From Conchocele bisecta (lineage: Eukaryota; Mollusca; Bivalvia; Lucinida; Thyasiridae), in the NCBI GenBank assembly GCA_029237695.1, contig CM055278.1, positions 73,337,188-73,401,187 on the forward strand: DNA of 64,000 nucleotides, written 5' to 3'. Positions 52,335 to 63,775 of this stretch are shown here, one piece after another. The stretch's first letter is position 1. Each line of letters begins with the position of its first letter. Position numbers and translations under genes: made by a program. Below the pieces are notes generated by a model. It was not told the origin of the DNA and searched no databases. It saw only the letters and a program-made list of their open reading frames with translations.

Positions 52335-52716
52335 TTTATCTCCTAATTAGGAGATACTAAGTCCTAATTAGTACATATATAGGAGATAGTAAGTCCTAAT
52401 CGTATGGATAGTAAGTCCTAATTAGGAGATATAAGCTCCTAAATATGAGATAACAAGTCCTAATTAGGAGATACTAAGTCATAATTAGGATATAGTAAGT
52501 CCTAATTAAGAGATATATATATATATATATATCCTAATTAGGAGATATTAAGTCATAAATAAGAGATACTACATCCTAATTAGGAGATAGTAACTCCTAC
52601 TTATGATATATTAAGTCCTAATTAGGCGATAGTAAGTCATAATTAGGAGATAATATTTTCTAATCAGGAGTTACTATTTCCTAATTAGGATATACTAATT
52701 AGGAGATAGTAGGGGG
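52335..52716. repeat. CCTAATTAGGAGATAGTAAGT minisatellite
   Basis: About 18-22 bp units, themselves containing the palindrome CCTAATTAGG, repeated some 17 times with substitutions and an internal (AT)n expansion at 52513-52531. Confidence 0.93.
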
Positions 52717-52790
52717 TGTCACTGCCGGTATTGTGATATGGTGTAGTGTTTCCGTGATATGGTGCAGACATGTATATACATGTCGACAAG

Positions 52791-52813
52791 ATGGCGTCGC
52801 GGAACGACAGCAG
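52791..52813 (+). CDS. Weak candidate first coding exon (MASRNDS)
   Basis: ATGGCGTCGCGGAACGACAG with the next bases gives seven codons plus AG, then an excellent donor GTAAGT. The start context is good (ACAAGATGG). The ATG sits in a GC-richer patch after GTGTAGTGTTTCCGTGATAT. No partner exon was found in the remaining window, so this may be chance. Confidence 0.2.
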
Positions 52814-53004
52814 GTAAGTGTCAGCTTAATTCAATATTTTACCTGTACTTTTATCTAGTATGTACTGACGCAGAAATGAATATGATTTCCAACGATCACG
52901 CTCAGAATACCTATGACAACGTATTTTCTGAATAATTCGCTTACAAAGATGACACCTTGACACCTTTTCGTACGTGAATTGTTAATCGAGGGAGCGTGAT
53001 ATAC
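52814..53004. other. Short stretch with no recognisable feature
   Basis: AT-rich sequence between the candidate exon and the large TIR element. Confidence 0.3.
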
Positions 53005-56000
53005 TGTGTATACTGTTATGTAGTTATTTTAGGTTTTGTTATTTTTGGCTACATTGTTTGAACCAAGGTTTTTTTCCATCTATAGACCACATACAACAAA
53101 ACTGGGGTTGGTTCCATTTTTTTCTATAAGCCATATGTCCGCCATCTTGAAATTCAAAATGGATGTCATTTAAACTTATATGTTGAGGTCAAAGTCATTA
53201 TGTGTGGTGTTTTTCAGCGGAAAACACATTATTATGGACAAGAAATATTGGCAGAATCAGTCCAGCACATTTTGAGTACCAGCCGTTTTGTTTTTCAAAA
53301 TGGTCGCCATTTCAAAATTGGAAATCCAGCATTTATTTTACATTTTTGAATGTCGTGGTAAGATTTTGTATTTTCCTTCTGGGTTTACTCGTATTTCTTT
53401 GAACAAATTCTGCTGAGATTATTGCTAACTGGTATTGTGCTACGAGTAATCTTTATCTTTAAAATGTCCAGCGAAAGTCAAAATTTGTTACACATTCTAG
53501 AATATCTTTGGCTGTAGTTATGTTCTTTCAAATGAAATTGTGATTGGAACGTGTGTGTCTGCTTGAAAACATATCTATATATAACATATAACGCAACTGT
53601 AGTTGGTTCCATTTTGATAAGAGCCGTATGGCCGCCATTTTGAATTTCAAAATGGCCGCCATTGAAATTAATTTATATTTAACGTCAAAGTTATATATGG
53701 TGTTTTTTGTTATTATGTATTATGGATAAGAAATATTGGCATAATTATTTCAGTATATTTTAAAATGGCGGCCATATTATTTTTAAAATGGCCGCCATTT
53801 AAATTTGACAATCTAATATTTATTATACATGTTTAATGTAGTGGTGATAGTTTGCATGTTTCTTCTGCTTATGCTCATAATACAGTGAACACAAACTGTT
53901 GAGATTATTGCTAACTAATACTGTGGTACCAGACACCATTATCTTCCAAGATAGCCGCTGGGAATAAATGTGTCACATACATTTCCACTTCAAGGATTTA
54001 CATCTATTACGTATTGTTGTATTATGTATTTACATATATTACGTGGTATGTATTGTTGTGGCTTATAGTTATGTTTATTCAAATGATATATTGGTCAGCA
54101 CATGTGTTTTCCTTTAAAATAAGAAGATGAAAATATGGCAAATCATCCATTCTATCCAATAAAGTGTATATTATGGTACTGTATATTGCAAATGTTCTCC
54201 ATTGCTGCATGAGAAAGCGTCCGTTACGGCGATATGATGCACCATCTGCAGCCTGTACGAACTGGCATTGCGCTAGCAGACTGCAACTGGTCTCAACAGT
54301 TTGCTGTCATTATGGAGTTCAACTTGGTCGCCAATGTTTAGCTCTTTAAATGTTAAAGCTACTACGATTTCATCATATCGTTTCTTGCTCTGGTGACTGG
54401 ATCTGTTCTTGTCACAAATCGAAACATGTATTGGAAATACCTGCTCACAAGTGATCAGTAAACAGGATAGAAGCCGCTGTCCCATCAGTAACTGCACGGG
54501 TGAACATTCATTCCGTGACGGTTATGTGAGTTTCGATATTCCAGTATACCCAAATACAGGTATGTACATTCACTTTTTTTTAAGAAACTGTGTTTCACAA
54601 TGATTATTGTTTGCTCGGCTAACCCATTGGACATTGGCTACATGGAGCATGTGACATTAAGGAAATCTTATTATTTTGCAAAGTCAGCAAATTGCAGACT
54701 TCATGTAACTGGTATGTTTTTGACAGAAACGTGTTTCAGTGACAGGCCATATTATTTCAGCAGCAGTAAAATATCCTGTAATCTGTGACGACATGAATAG
54801 AGTATTTATTTCTTGGATATGAGAGGCAAGTGATCTTACTCTACTTAAACAGTCAATCCGTACACATAACGAAACCGTTTCCGGCCAAATAACATGCCTT
54901 ATTATTCATGTTCAATCAAAGCATATTAGTTGTGTGCGAAAATCAATGATGTGGAAGCATTAACCATTGGCTTGCCTTTGTGGCACACCATAATGCAGTG
55001 TCTCTGGCTTTGTCAAGTCATGATATGACAATTTCAACAAGTGAAACGCAATTTGGACCATCAAGGTACTGATCACTTTTATATTGACACAGGAGTGGTG
55101 ATTAAGACCATATGGTAATCGTAAATAATGATAATGAACTATGGAACAATACTGCCTTTTCAACGTGGCCATTTTTTCTACAGCTTCCTGCATACAATTC
55201 TGTATTATGTATAGAGTGTATTCAACCTCTCCAACAGAATGTTAGCAATCAATCTGAAAGTTTACACACGTCGTCTACATATACTGAACATGTGCACATG
55301 GTGTTTTAATCAAGAAAAATCCGAAAAAGTAATGTAATCACACAAACACTGCCTTTTCGACAATTCCTCAACACTTTCCTGCATACAAGTTTGTATAGGG
55401 TATATATTTTATGTAAGCAACTCATTTGACCACATTTTGAGTGTGATAGTGCCAGCACTGCCTTTCGGGAACACCAACAAGATGGTGATGAAGCTGATTG
55501 AAAGCACTGTATCCATAATTAAGAAAATTCCTGCATACACACAGTGGCCAGTTTGAAATCTAACATGTTTGTCATAACAGTGACTTGAAATTGACTTTGG
55601 TCATATATAATTTACTTTCAATAATGATTATAGTTTGGGAAAAAATCAGTCCAAATGGTTTGTGCATGATTATATCAGAAGTATATGATTTTCACGGCAG
55701 CTATTTTGAAAATTAGAAAACAATAGGAACAACTCATGTTTTCATATGCAAATAACGTTTGTTCCGATAACGTAGCAAAACAGTCACCACAACCTAATTA
55801 TGAATACACTATGAAGACAGTACGTAGTGAGGACATAAGACATACTATTTACATAGAGGCCATTTTGAAAACAAAATGTCTGCCATGGGGTTTGTTAAAT
55901 GTAGATATGAATATTACAATATAATATATAATGAAAATAGCATTTCAGGGCGGCAATTTTTAAATCCAAAATGGCGGCCAAAGGAATTGTGGAAAAAAAA

Positions 56001-56105
56001 TGGAACCAACCCCAGTTTTGTTGTTCGTGCTCTAAAGATGACAAAAAACATTGGTTACAAGAATTTAGCAAAATAAATGCAAATCTACATAACAGTATAC
56101 ACTAA
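53005..56105. mobile_element. Large TIR element of ~3.1 kb
   Basis: Left GTGTATACTGTTATGTAG (about 53008) and, after some divergence, AACAAAACTGGGGTTGGTTC pair with TGGAACCAACCCCAGTTTTG ... CTACATAACAGTATACAC ending at about 56103. GGCCGCCATTTTGAA words occur repeatedly inside (53110, 53290, 53630, 53765, 55855, 55965). The interior includes a decayed Ty3/gypsy integrase fragment (54273-55193). The element's own transposase, if any, is not recognisable. Confidence 0.75.
54273..55193 (-). pseudogene. Ty3/gypsy-type integrase remnant
   Basis: Minus strand. 55193-54960 ends with FHLLKLSYHDL ... LHYGVPQRQANG, which fits the end of the integrase catalytic core just before the family's SSPxYPQxNGxAE block. 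Further on (54540-54273) come NECSPVQLLMGQRL, SKKRYDEIVVALTFKELNIG and DQVELHNDSKLLRPVAV, matching the SPAQLLMGRRLR block and the KxYYD...LxxLxxGDxV C-terminal segment. The DNG motif and flanks are degraded, and stops and frame changes separate the pieces, so it is inactive. No LTRs, protease or reverse transcriptase are visible nearby. Confidence 0.7.
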
Positions 56106-56904
56106 TTACCCTTTTCGGTGGCGATATCGAGTAAATACAGTCTAAATGGTCCGTGGAAAGTGTCAGCTCTGTACATGTAGGATATGACATGTTTTTATGG
56201 CATTTTCCGATTCATCTGGTTATGGTTTGTACATCCTGTTATGATTTAGAGCTTCCATAAGAAATTGCAGAAACTGAAACGGTTGTGCGCGAAAACATAC
56301 TACGGTTGCTACATGTACGACTAAAGCGATACGGTGTGTCGCACATTTTCTCGTAGGATAGGAGCCAGCTGCCACAGGGCGCATTGATTACATCACCATT
56401 TACCGTCAATTGATTGAGTCCTCGTATTAAAATACAAAACAAGGCCAAATGGCCAATGATGACATCAGTCCTTAACCCCGCTGCCGCAACGAGGTATGCA
56501 CCTGGATGTGGGTGTATTGGATTCATGTTTGGTCCCGCCCGCCCTGCGCCTTACCGTACGAAATTTACGGGACGGGCTGTTTGTTGCGTTGTTTATTGTT
56601 CCGGACAGATCTCGTTCGTTGTAGAACCAGCCCCGTATGGAAATGGATTGGTCTGGTGAACTTTCGGAGTACATTTTGTTGAAAAGAAGCTGTAATTTGT
56701 TATTGTTGGTGACAAGATACAACAGCAGAACACTCAACTCTTGATATGCTAATGATTAATTCGGAATGCATTGCCACCATCTTGTTTATTTTTGTTTTAA
56801 TGAATCATGTACACGGTTTATACACAATAGAAGAGGATATAAGACATTCGACATTTTACATACATATTACAATACTTGTTGCGTAATTTGGAGCTACATG
56901 TTTT
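56106..56904. other. Stretch with no recognised gene
   Basis: Overlapping frames at 56239-56737 on both strands lie in a GC-richer patch (GTCCCGCCCGCCCTGCGCC) but show no domain and no convincing splice sites. Confidence 0.4.
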
Positions 56905-58650
56905 TCCATAAGGGATCTTTTCCATGAATAACCCAGTGTCGGTTGATGAGAAAATGTACCCTTATGGAATTTTCAAATTGAAACCAGCATAGGTAGGCCG
57001 GTTTTGATTTGTTTCTATAAGGTACCTTTTCCCGTGAATTAGCAAGTGTCGGTTCATGAGAAAACGTACCTTACGAAATTTTTAAATTGAAACCAGCATA
57101 GCTAAGCTGGTTTTGATATTTTCTTTCATAATGTACATTTTCCCATGAATTACCCAGTGTCGGTTGATGAGAAAATGTACTTTAAGGAATGTTCAAATTA
57201 AAACCAGCATATGTAGACTGGTTTTGAGACTTTTTCCATAAGGTAGTTTTTCGCAGGAATTACCCAGTGTCGGTTCATGAGACAATGTACATTGTGGAAT
57301 TGTTTAATTGAAACCATCATAGCTAGACTGGTTTTAAGATATTTTCCATAAGATACCTTTCCCATGAATTACACAATGACGGTTCATGAGAAATCGTACC
57401 TTATTGAATTTCAAATTGAAACCAGCATAGCTAGACTTGTTTTGAGATTTTTTCCATCAGGCACATTTTCTCATGAATTACCCAGTGTCGGTTAATGAGA
57501 AAACGTACCTTATTGAATTTCAAATTGAAACCAGCATAGCTAGACTGGTTTTAAGATATTTTCCAGAAGGTACCTTTTCCCATGAATTACCCAATGACGG
57601 TTCATGAGAAAACATACCTTATTGAAACCAGCATAGCTCGACTTGTTTTGAGATTTTTTCCATAAGGTACATTTTCTCATGAATTGCCCAGTATCGGTTC
57701 ATGAGAAAACGTACATTATTGAATTTTCAAAGCTAGGCTGATTTTAAGCTATTTTCCATAAGGTACCTTTTCCCATGAATTACCCAATGACGGTTCATGA
57801 GAAAACGTACCTTATTGAATGTCAAATTGAAACCAGCATAGCTAGACTGGTTTTGAGATTTTTTCCATAAGGTACCTTTTCTCATGAATTTGCCAGTGTC
57901 TGTTCATGAGAAAACGTACATCATTGAATTTTTAAATTGAAACCAGCATAGCTAGGCTGGTTTTAAGATATTTTCCATAATTTACCTTTTCCCATGAATT
58001 ACCCAATGACGGTTCATGAGAAAACGTACCTTATTGAATTTCAAATTGAAGCCAATATAGCTAAGCTGGTTTTGAGATTTTTTCCATAAGGTACCTATTC
58101 CCAGGAATTACCTGGTCGGTTCATCAGTAAACGTACATTATTGAATTTTCAAATTGAAACCAGCATAGCTAGACTGGTTTTTGAGATTTTTTCCACCAGG
58201 CACATTTTCTCTTGAATTACCCAGTATTGGTTCATGAGAAAACGTATATTATTGATTTTTCAAATTGAAACCAGCATAACTAGACTGGTTTTGAGATTTT
58301 TCCATAAGGTACCTATTCCCAGGAATTACCCAATAACGGTTCATGAGACAACGTACCTTATTGAATTTCAAATTGAAACCAGCATATCTAGACTGGTTTT
58401 GAGATTTCTTCCTTAAGGTACCTTTTCTCATGAATTACCCAATGTCGGTTCATGAGCAAACGTACATTATTGAATTTCCAAATTGAAACCAGCATAGCTA
58501 GGCTGGTTTTAAGATATTTTCCTTCATGTACCATTTCATATTAATTACCCAATCACGGTTCATTAGAAAACGTACCTACTACAAATTTCAAATTGAAACC
58601 AGCATAGCTTGGCTGGTTTTCAGATTTTTTCCATCAGGTACCTTTTCCCT
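56905..58650. repeat. ~109-bp satellite, ~16 copies, each unit a pair of hairpins
   Basis: Unit words CATAAGGTACCTTTTCCCAT, GAATTACCCAATGACGGTTC, ATGAGAAAACGTACCTTATT, GAATTTCAAATTGAAACC, AGCATAGCTAGACTGG. AACCAGC recurs at about 56981, 57090, 57202, 57311, 57420, 57530, 57628, 57834, 57941, 58050, 58159, 58270, 58378, 58486 and 58595. Within each unit GGTACnTTTTCTCATGAA pairs with TTCATGAGAAAACGTACC, and AAACCAGC pairs with GCTGGTTT. One copy (near 57729) has lost its second hairpin. Confidence 0.95.
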
Positions 58651-60117
58651 GATTGGTTGAGCCTGAGTAAATCTCAGGAATTAACAAATCCTACTGTGAT
58701 TTTGAGCATAGCGTCGAGCTATAGGTGTAAAGGAAGAAGTCAACAAAATCACAAGTACAGTAGCAGTCATCCGGAATCCATGATTATAAACCTTTCTAAG
58801 CATATACTCGAATCACATACCCAAAATCTGACAGTTTCGTTGAGTCTGGTTCAGTATGTGGTGTATCTGCTGAAAAATGTTATAATCACTGGCACGTACT
58901 ACAGTGTTTATTGTAAAGATATACATGCACAACAAAATGATCAGACAGAAACACAGACTTGACATTCGTAGCAATGAATCAATCAAACTAGTGTGAATTT
59001 TGAATTGTGTCACCAAACATTGAAACACCTGGTTCTTATGCATTTTCACACGAATGGGTTATAGCTATAGAAAATTCTAAAAAATATTACCGAACTTCGC
59101 AAATCAATAGTTACTTCCATTATAACTACTTCCGGGGAATCATCAACATCAGAATTGGCAGTTTGTAGATTTGACATCATGTTACTTAGACTTACAGTGA
59201 CTATAGCAAGGAGAAACTAACTAACGTAAAGACAAACCCACAAATACCGCCAATTCTAAAGACAATGATACCCCAGAAGTTGTTCTAATGCAAGTAAAAG
59301 GTTTCGTTTGTTTGCTTAATGGTGTTTAACGGCTTATCAACAGCTAAGGTCATGTAAGGCCGGGCAAACATGTTCTATCCCGTTTTAATCTGCTGCACTG
59401 GGGGGGTGGGGGGGGGGGGTAATCCCGAAATCAGAACGGAATATTTACATCGAGAATAAATATATTCATCTTTGAAATTAGAATAACGACTAATCGTAAT
59501 ACTCATATAAGGGGTATAACCAGATTCAACTGTCACTTACAACATGCCAAAAACGTATGTGAGGGTCAAACCCGGTCTCCAGTCGGAATTCCGGTAAGGA
59601 TGAACCCCGATCGCTAAATTACCCATCGCATACTCCCACCTGCCACCAATTTTTCATGAGATATCGCACATTTTAAAGTAAAAGGTGATGTTCCAGGGTT
59701 GGTAAACTATTTGTAAGACTAGTGTATTTTGTAGACTACAATAACGCTATTGAAGGGACCAAACGGCAAACAACATAGGTCCTGATCATACAGACAATGG
59801 GCATGCTGATGTGGGACTGCGCTAATAGCAAGTTCATTTTGTCAGCCGATGGGGCCAATATGGCCTCCATTCGCCCCTTACAGCCATCCATGCTCCACCT
59901 TTGAACAAACGGACCCACGGCTGACTTAATCGGACATGCGACACATGTAAACAGGACCTACACTGTTCACCTTAATATCACTGAAGTAACTTTACTGTTG
60001 GCTAACAAACACTAACGAGGTTTGACAAAACCCGATATATTGCATTTCCAATCATTGATGGCCATCGAGTTTTAACGTCAATTAAATATTCAGATAATTA
60101 TTATCAGGTAACCCAAA
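58651..60117. other. Stretch with no recognised gene
   Basis: A frame at 58609-58962 (117 codons) starts in the satellite and has no domain. A poly-G run (GGGGGGGTGGGGGGGGGG) lies at 59401-59419. Nothing else is identifiable. Confidence 0.45.
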
Positions 60118-60174
60118 TGTAATGGCTGCCATGCAAGGCAACTTATATGTCACCTTGCATGACAGCCATAACAT
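60118..60174. repeat. Hairpin TAATGGCTGCCATGCAAGG
   Basis: TAATGGCTGCCATGCAAGGC pairs with CCTTGCATGACAGCCATAAC around TTATATGTCA-type loop sequence; one or two mismatches. Confidence 0.85.
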
Positions 60175-60377
60175 TCAGGTTAACTATGTTGGTACAAAGG
60201 CTGAATAGGATATACGGTGGTCAGAAATTAAACATACCAAGTGTGACTAAGATATACAAATATATCTTGTTTATCCATTATCCTCCAAATTACCTGCATA
60301 TGACATTGACAAGGAAAGAAAATAGTTGAGGTTCATATTTTTTACAATTTTCACTTAAAACTACAGCATTTTTTTGA

Positions 60378-60476
60378 TCCAGGCACATATTTTAGCATTT
60401 TCATATCCAGGAAAAATATTATAGCATTTTCATATCCAGGAAAAAAGTATTTAATATTTTAATATCTAGGCACAAT
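60378..60476. repeat. ~30-bp minisatellite, 3-4 copies
   Basis: TTTTAGCATTTTCATATCCA with GGAAAAATA and variants (ATCTAGGCACAATA) at the edges. Confidence 0.85.
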
Positions 60477-61147
60477 AAAACACTTTCGATTTGTTTATCA
60501 ATTTCTTTTAGATGAAGAAGATTTTAAATCACGCACAATAATTTATTTCAACAATATATTTGTATGAATCCGTATTCAATGTTTGATTGCAATTTAGAGC
60601 ACGACTACTAACCAGTGTTGATGGATGCGCGATGTACAACATGATACCCAATTGTCTAGCATGCTAATGGCGGCAACATACATAGAAAAATATTAAGTTA
60701 ATTGACAGCGGTTTTGCATTGGATAATTCCAGAGGTTTTATTATTCAAATATCCAAGAAGCGTTTTTCTTTGTGACAAATAAAACAGTGACAATTGCTAC
60801 GGAATGTTTGTCATGGCAGTATGTACATAGCATGCATTCACAACACAGTGGGAAGTGATATTCTGGAAATGACATGAGGGGCGTTACAAGGAGACTGAAT
60901 AATGGTTCGGTGTGAGTGAATTCATGACACCTGCAATGGAAGTGTGAGACACCAAGTGATGTTATATTTTGGTCTCCAATGGGTTTAAATGTTGCATCAG
61001 TACGTGTGCCAGAAGCAGAAGCCATCTAGTTTCTTTACATTTCGTTACATGCAGACCCACACCCAAAATATAAGAGAATGTTAGGTTAGTTGAGTAAATA
61101 GTTACAAAGTAAAAAGAAAGGCGATGTAAAAGAATTTTACAGCCATG
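60477..61147. other. Stretch with no recognisable feature
   Basis: Two overlapping minus-strand frames (60741-61025, 60962-61189) lack any domain that I recognise. Confidence 0.4.
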
Positions 61148-61188
61148 CCACAGTGTTTGCCATACCGGTCTGGCAAACACTGTAGACA
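61148..61188. repeat. Perfect-arm hairpin CAGTGTTTGCCA
   Basis: CACAGTGTTTGCCA and TGGCAAACACTGT flank a TACCGGTC loop. Confidence 0.9.
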
Positions 61189-61780
61189 CTTATCAGACTG
61201 TTCGATGCATGTACTGGTGAACTGCATGCATAAATGGTTCCAAACAGACTTTATGTCTGATTGTATTAACGGACAAAATGTTGCATTTTAAAACATGAAT
61301 TCTTCATAAAGAAAACTAACCATTGAAATACACAAGGTAGCGACTCTGTATGTTTCCTACTTTCACTGCCTGTGCCTAGAATTCACTCCATCATACCATG
61401 CTCCAGGCTCTTTGCAATGACCCTCATGTCGGTTACAGACAACCATTTCTCCCCGCGTTCTGAGTGTATGTTATATAGATAGTGGGATGAAAACATTAGG
61501 GAATAATAGATGTTTTATCGTTCAAAAGAAAACAGTTTCTTGAATATTTGAATGATGAAACCAGATTGAAATTAAAATACAATACAGCTGTCGTATTGTT
61601 AAAGGGAATGCTCACTTTGGAACTTACGTTTTCAATATTGTTAGCAACAGCATTTGTATGACAGACATTTGAATATCATGTGGTCCATTGTCCATAAACC
61701 AACAGAAAGTAACATAGCCACGCGGAAATACAATCAACCACAGGATGCAGATTCAACCTAACTGCTGAAACATCTCACAC
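61189..61780. other. Stretch with no recognisable feature
   Basis: No repeat family, frame or splice-supported exon seen. Confidence 0.4.
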
Positions 61781-62215
61781 ATGCGCACATTCAATCCAGA
61801 ACCTGGTAATAGCCGCAGGATACACCCAGATAGGTCAACCGCCCGGCCTATCCGCTATATCGGCAGCCAGGCAGAACCACACGGGTATCACCACACGCCT
61901 GTCCGAGTCCCAGAAGGGCTACACGAATGGGTTGTGTTCTATAAGTGGCAGTCGGATGCATCGAGTAGTCAACTGCCCTACCAGTCCACGTTAAACGGAG
62001 GCCAGGCAGATCCACAAGGTGCCACAATCAACCACTCAGAACACGAAGATATGTTCTATAAGTGGCAGTCGGATGCACCGAGTAGTCAACTGCCCTACCC
62101 GTCCACGTTAAACGGAGGCCAGGCAGATCCACAAGGTGCCACAATCAACCACCCAGAACATGAATGTATTGTGTTCTATAAATGGCAGTCGGATGAACAC
62201 AATGGAAATATATAA
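61781..62215 (+). CDS. Hypothetical 144-aa tandem-repeat protein, or non-coding minisatellite
   Basis: Nearly three units of 39-40 residues with the core FYKWQSDAPSSQLPYPSTLN and GGQADPQGATINHPEHE. Unit starts at 61936, 62053 and 62173 give 117- and 120-bp periods, both multiples of three, so the one visible indel keeps the frame. The differences between the two full units that I could read all change an amino acid, which argues against purifying selection. No signal peptide, domain or promoter is seen. It could be an exon of a larger gene beyond the window or a minisatellite. Confidence 0.3.
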   Translation: MRTFNPEPGNSRRIHPDRSTARPIRYIGSQAEPHGYHHTPVRVPEGLHEWVVFYKWQSDASSSQLPYQSTLNGGQADPQGATINHSEHEDMFYKWQSDAPSSQLPYPSTLNGGQADPQGATINHPEHECIVFYKWQSDEHNGNI

Positions 62216-62610
62216 GTTAATTTCCAATTGTTAAAATGGCCGCAGTCGGTAATCTCGAGATAATTGCCGGCCGGTAAAAACGATGATGAACATCCAGCCA
62301 GGCTCTTCATGTGGAATGTTTTCCTAATTATCGAATAGTGAACAATGCAGACCCTAATCAGATTTTCCAAATGCACATTGGTCAAAACACTAGATACAAT
62401 TGTCTCTGCCATCTACCCAGGGGAAAGTAAAAAAACATTAGTTTACATCATAATTGTGGTTACAGAATGCAATAGGTTTACAATAGATTTGCACAGACAT
62501 AATCACGCCACTACCATCATAACTACAGCAACTACATGAACCCATTTCATGCTGAGGATACGCCATTTTGTGTGTGGAAACTCCTAAATATTTTCTTTCT
62601 ATGTGCTTAG
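62216..62610. other. Stretch with no recognisable feature
   Basis: One short family IX-like piece (GTGAACAATGCAGACCCTAATC) near 62338. No gene supported. Confidence 0.4.
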
Positions 62611-62684
62611 AAGTATATATCGTGACCACCATTTGAACGGTTTCGTCGAGACGGTTCAAATGAGTGGTCACAACATACTTTAAC
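62611..62684. repeat. Palindrome with TTTCGTCGAGAC centre
   Basis: ATCGTGACCACCATTTGAAC and its near complement GTTCAAATGAGTGGTCACAA flank GGTTTCGTCGAGACG. It resembles 37612-37690 in arms and centre. Confidence 0.85.
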
Positions 62685-63362
62685 TGAGAAATAATAAAAA
62701 CAAAAATAAAATATTTAAACAAAATCATACCCGTAAATGTGTATTCCGAATGTAATGGGTTAAATATATATATGTAGTTTACAGTATCGAGCCACAGTTT
62801 GTTGTACGTCACATGACACAAAACAAACAGTGTCCCAATATATTGTATGAACTAGTAATGTGTCTCAAAAGCATTAGGTGAATGAGACCTGCCTTATATG
62901 TGTCAGACTGCATTGAATTCAATTTTGTTCCGCAATTAATTTCTATAAGGAGTATAGGTCCGGAAGTATAGTGTTTGTTATGCCATTGGAGTTATAACAA
63001 TAGTTCACAATAGTTCATGAATAATTATAATATTGTAAGCAAATGTTCAATCAGATCTAAATTGTCCATTGAAACTTTGACACTCTTCACACAGTCTTTA
63101 ATCAGCCCGACTGTTGGAAGTGTGTGGAACGTCGGCTCCATGCTGATGGCTGTCACAGTAAACCACGTCCTGCAATAATATCAAGAAATGGCATTGTTAT
63201 CACGAGTCTAATACCTCACTCAGTGTATGGGATCACATGGTATATTGTTTACACTGGATTAATGGCGGCGCCCATGAGGTCTCGGGTAAATCTGATTGTT
63301 CATCAATACAACTGCGTAAAATACGCCAATGCGCACCTTATCTGCAACTCTGCCGGTACGTA
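62685..63362. other. Stretch with no recognisable feature
   Basis: The frame at 63124-63531 starts here but runs into the next element and has no domain. Confidence 0.4.
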
Positions 63363-63775
63363 CTCCGCATGGGCGGATTCAGGGGTAGGCGGACCCGGCG
63401 CGCGCCCCCCTAAAATTAGCCGAGTAAAGATTTTTTACAAGTTACAAGGCACGTTTCATGCCATGTGCCATGTATTCCATTCATTTTTCTGTCGTTTTCT
63501 TATTGTTTCAAAATTTAAACGTTTTCAATAAAAAATCATGTCTAAACATACTGTGACAGTGTCAATAATTTTGCTCCAAAATGCGCCAGAACGCAGGAAA
63601 TGCGATGTATATTTCCAACATTTTCCAGGGGGAATGCCCCCGGACCTCCCTTGCGCTATCCCGAGCTCTGTTCGGTCGACTATACTTGCAATACTTGACT
63701 ATATATAGTCAAGTCTCGCAAAATAGTTACGCCCCCCCCCCCCTAACCAGATATCCTGGATCCGCGCCTGCTCCG
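63363..63775. mobile_element. hAT-like miniature element with G/C-rich ends
   Basis: Left GGGCGGATTCAGGGGTAGGC and right complement CCAGATATCCTGGATCCGCG, both with homopolymer C/G tracts next to them. Flanks CTCCGCAT (left) and CTCCGTAC (right) may be a decayed 8-bp target duplication. CAGGGGCGGATCCAGG-type ends are typical of hAT miniature elements. Confidence 0.65.
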
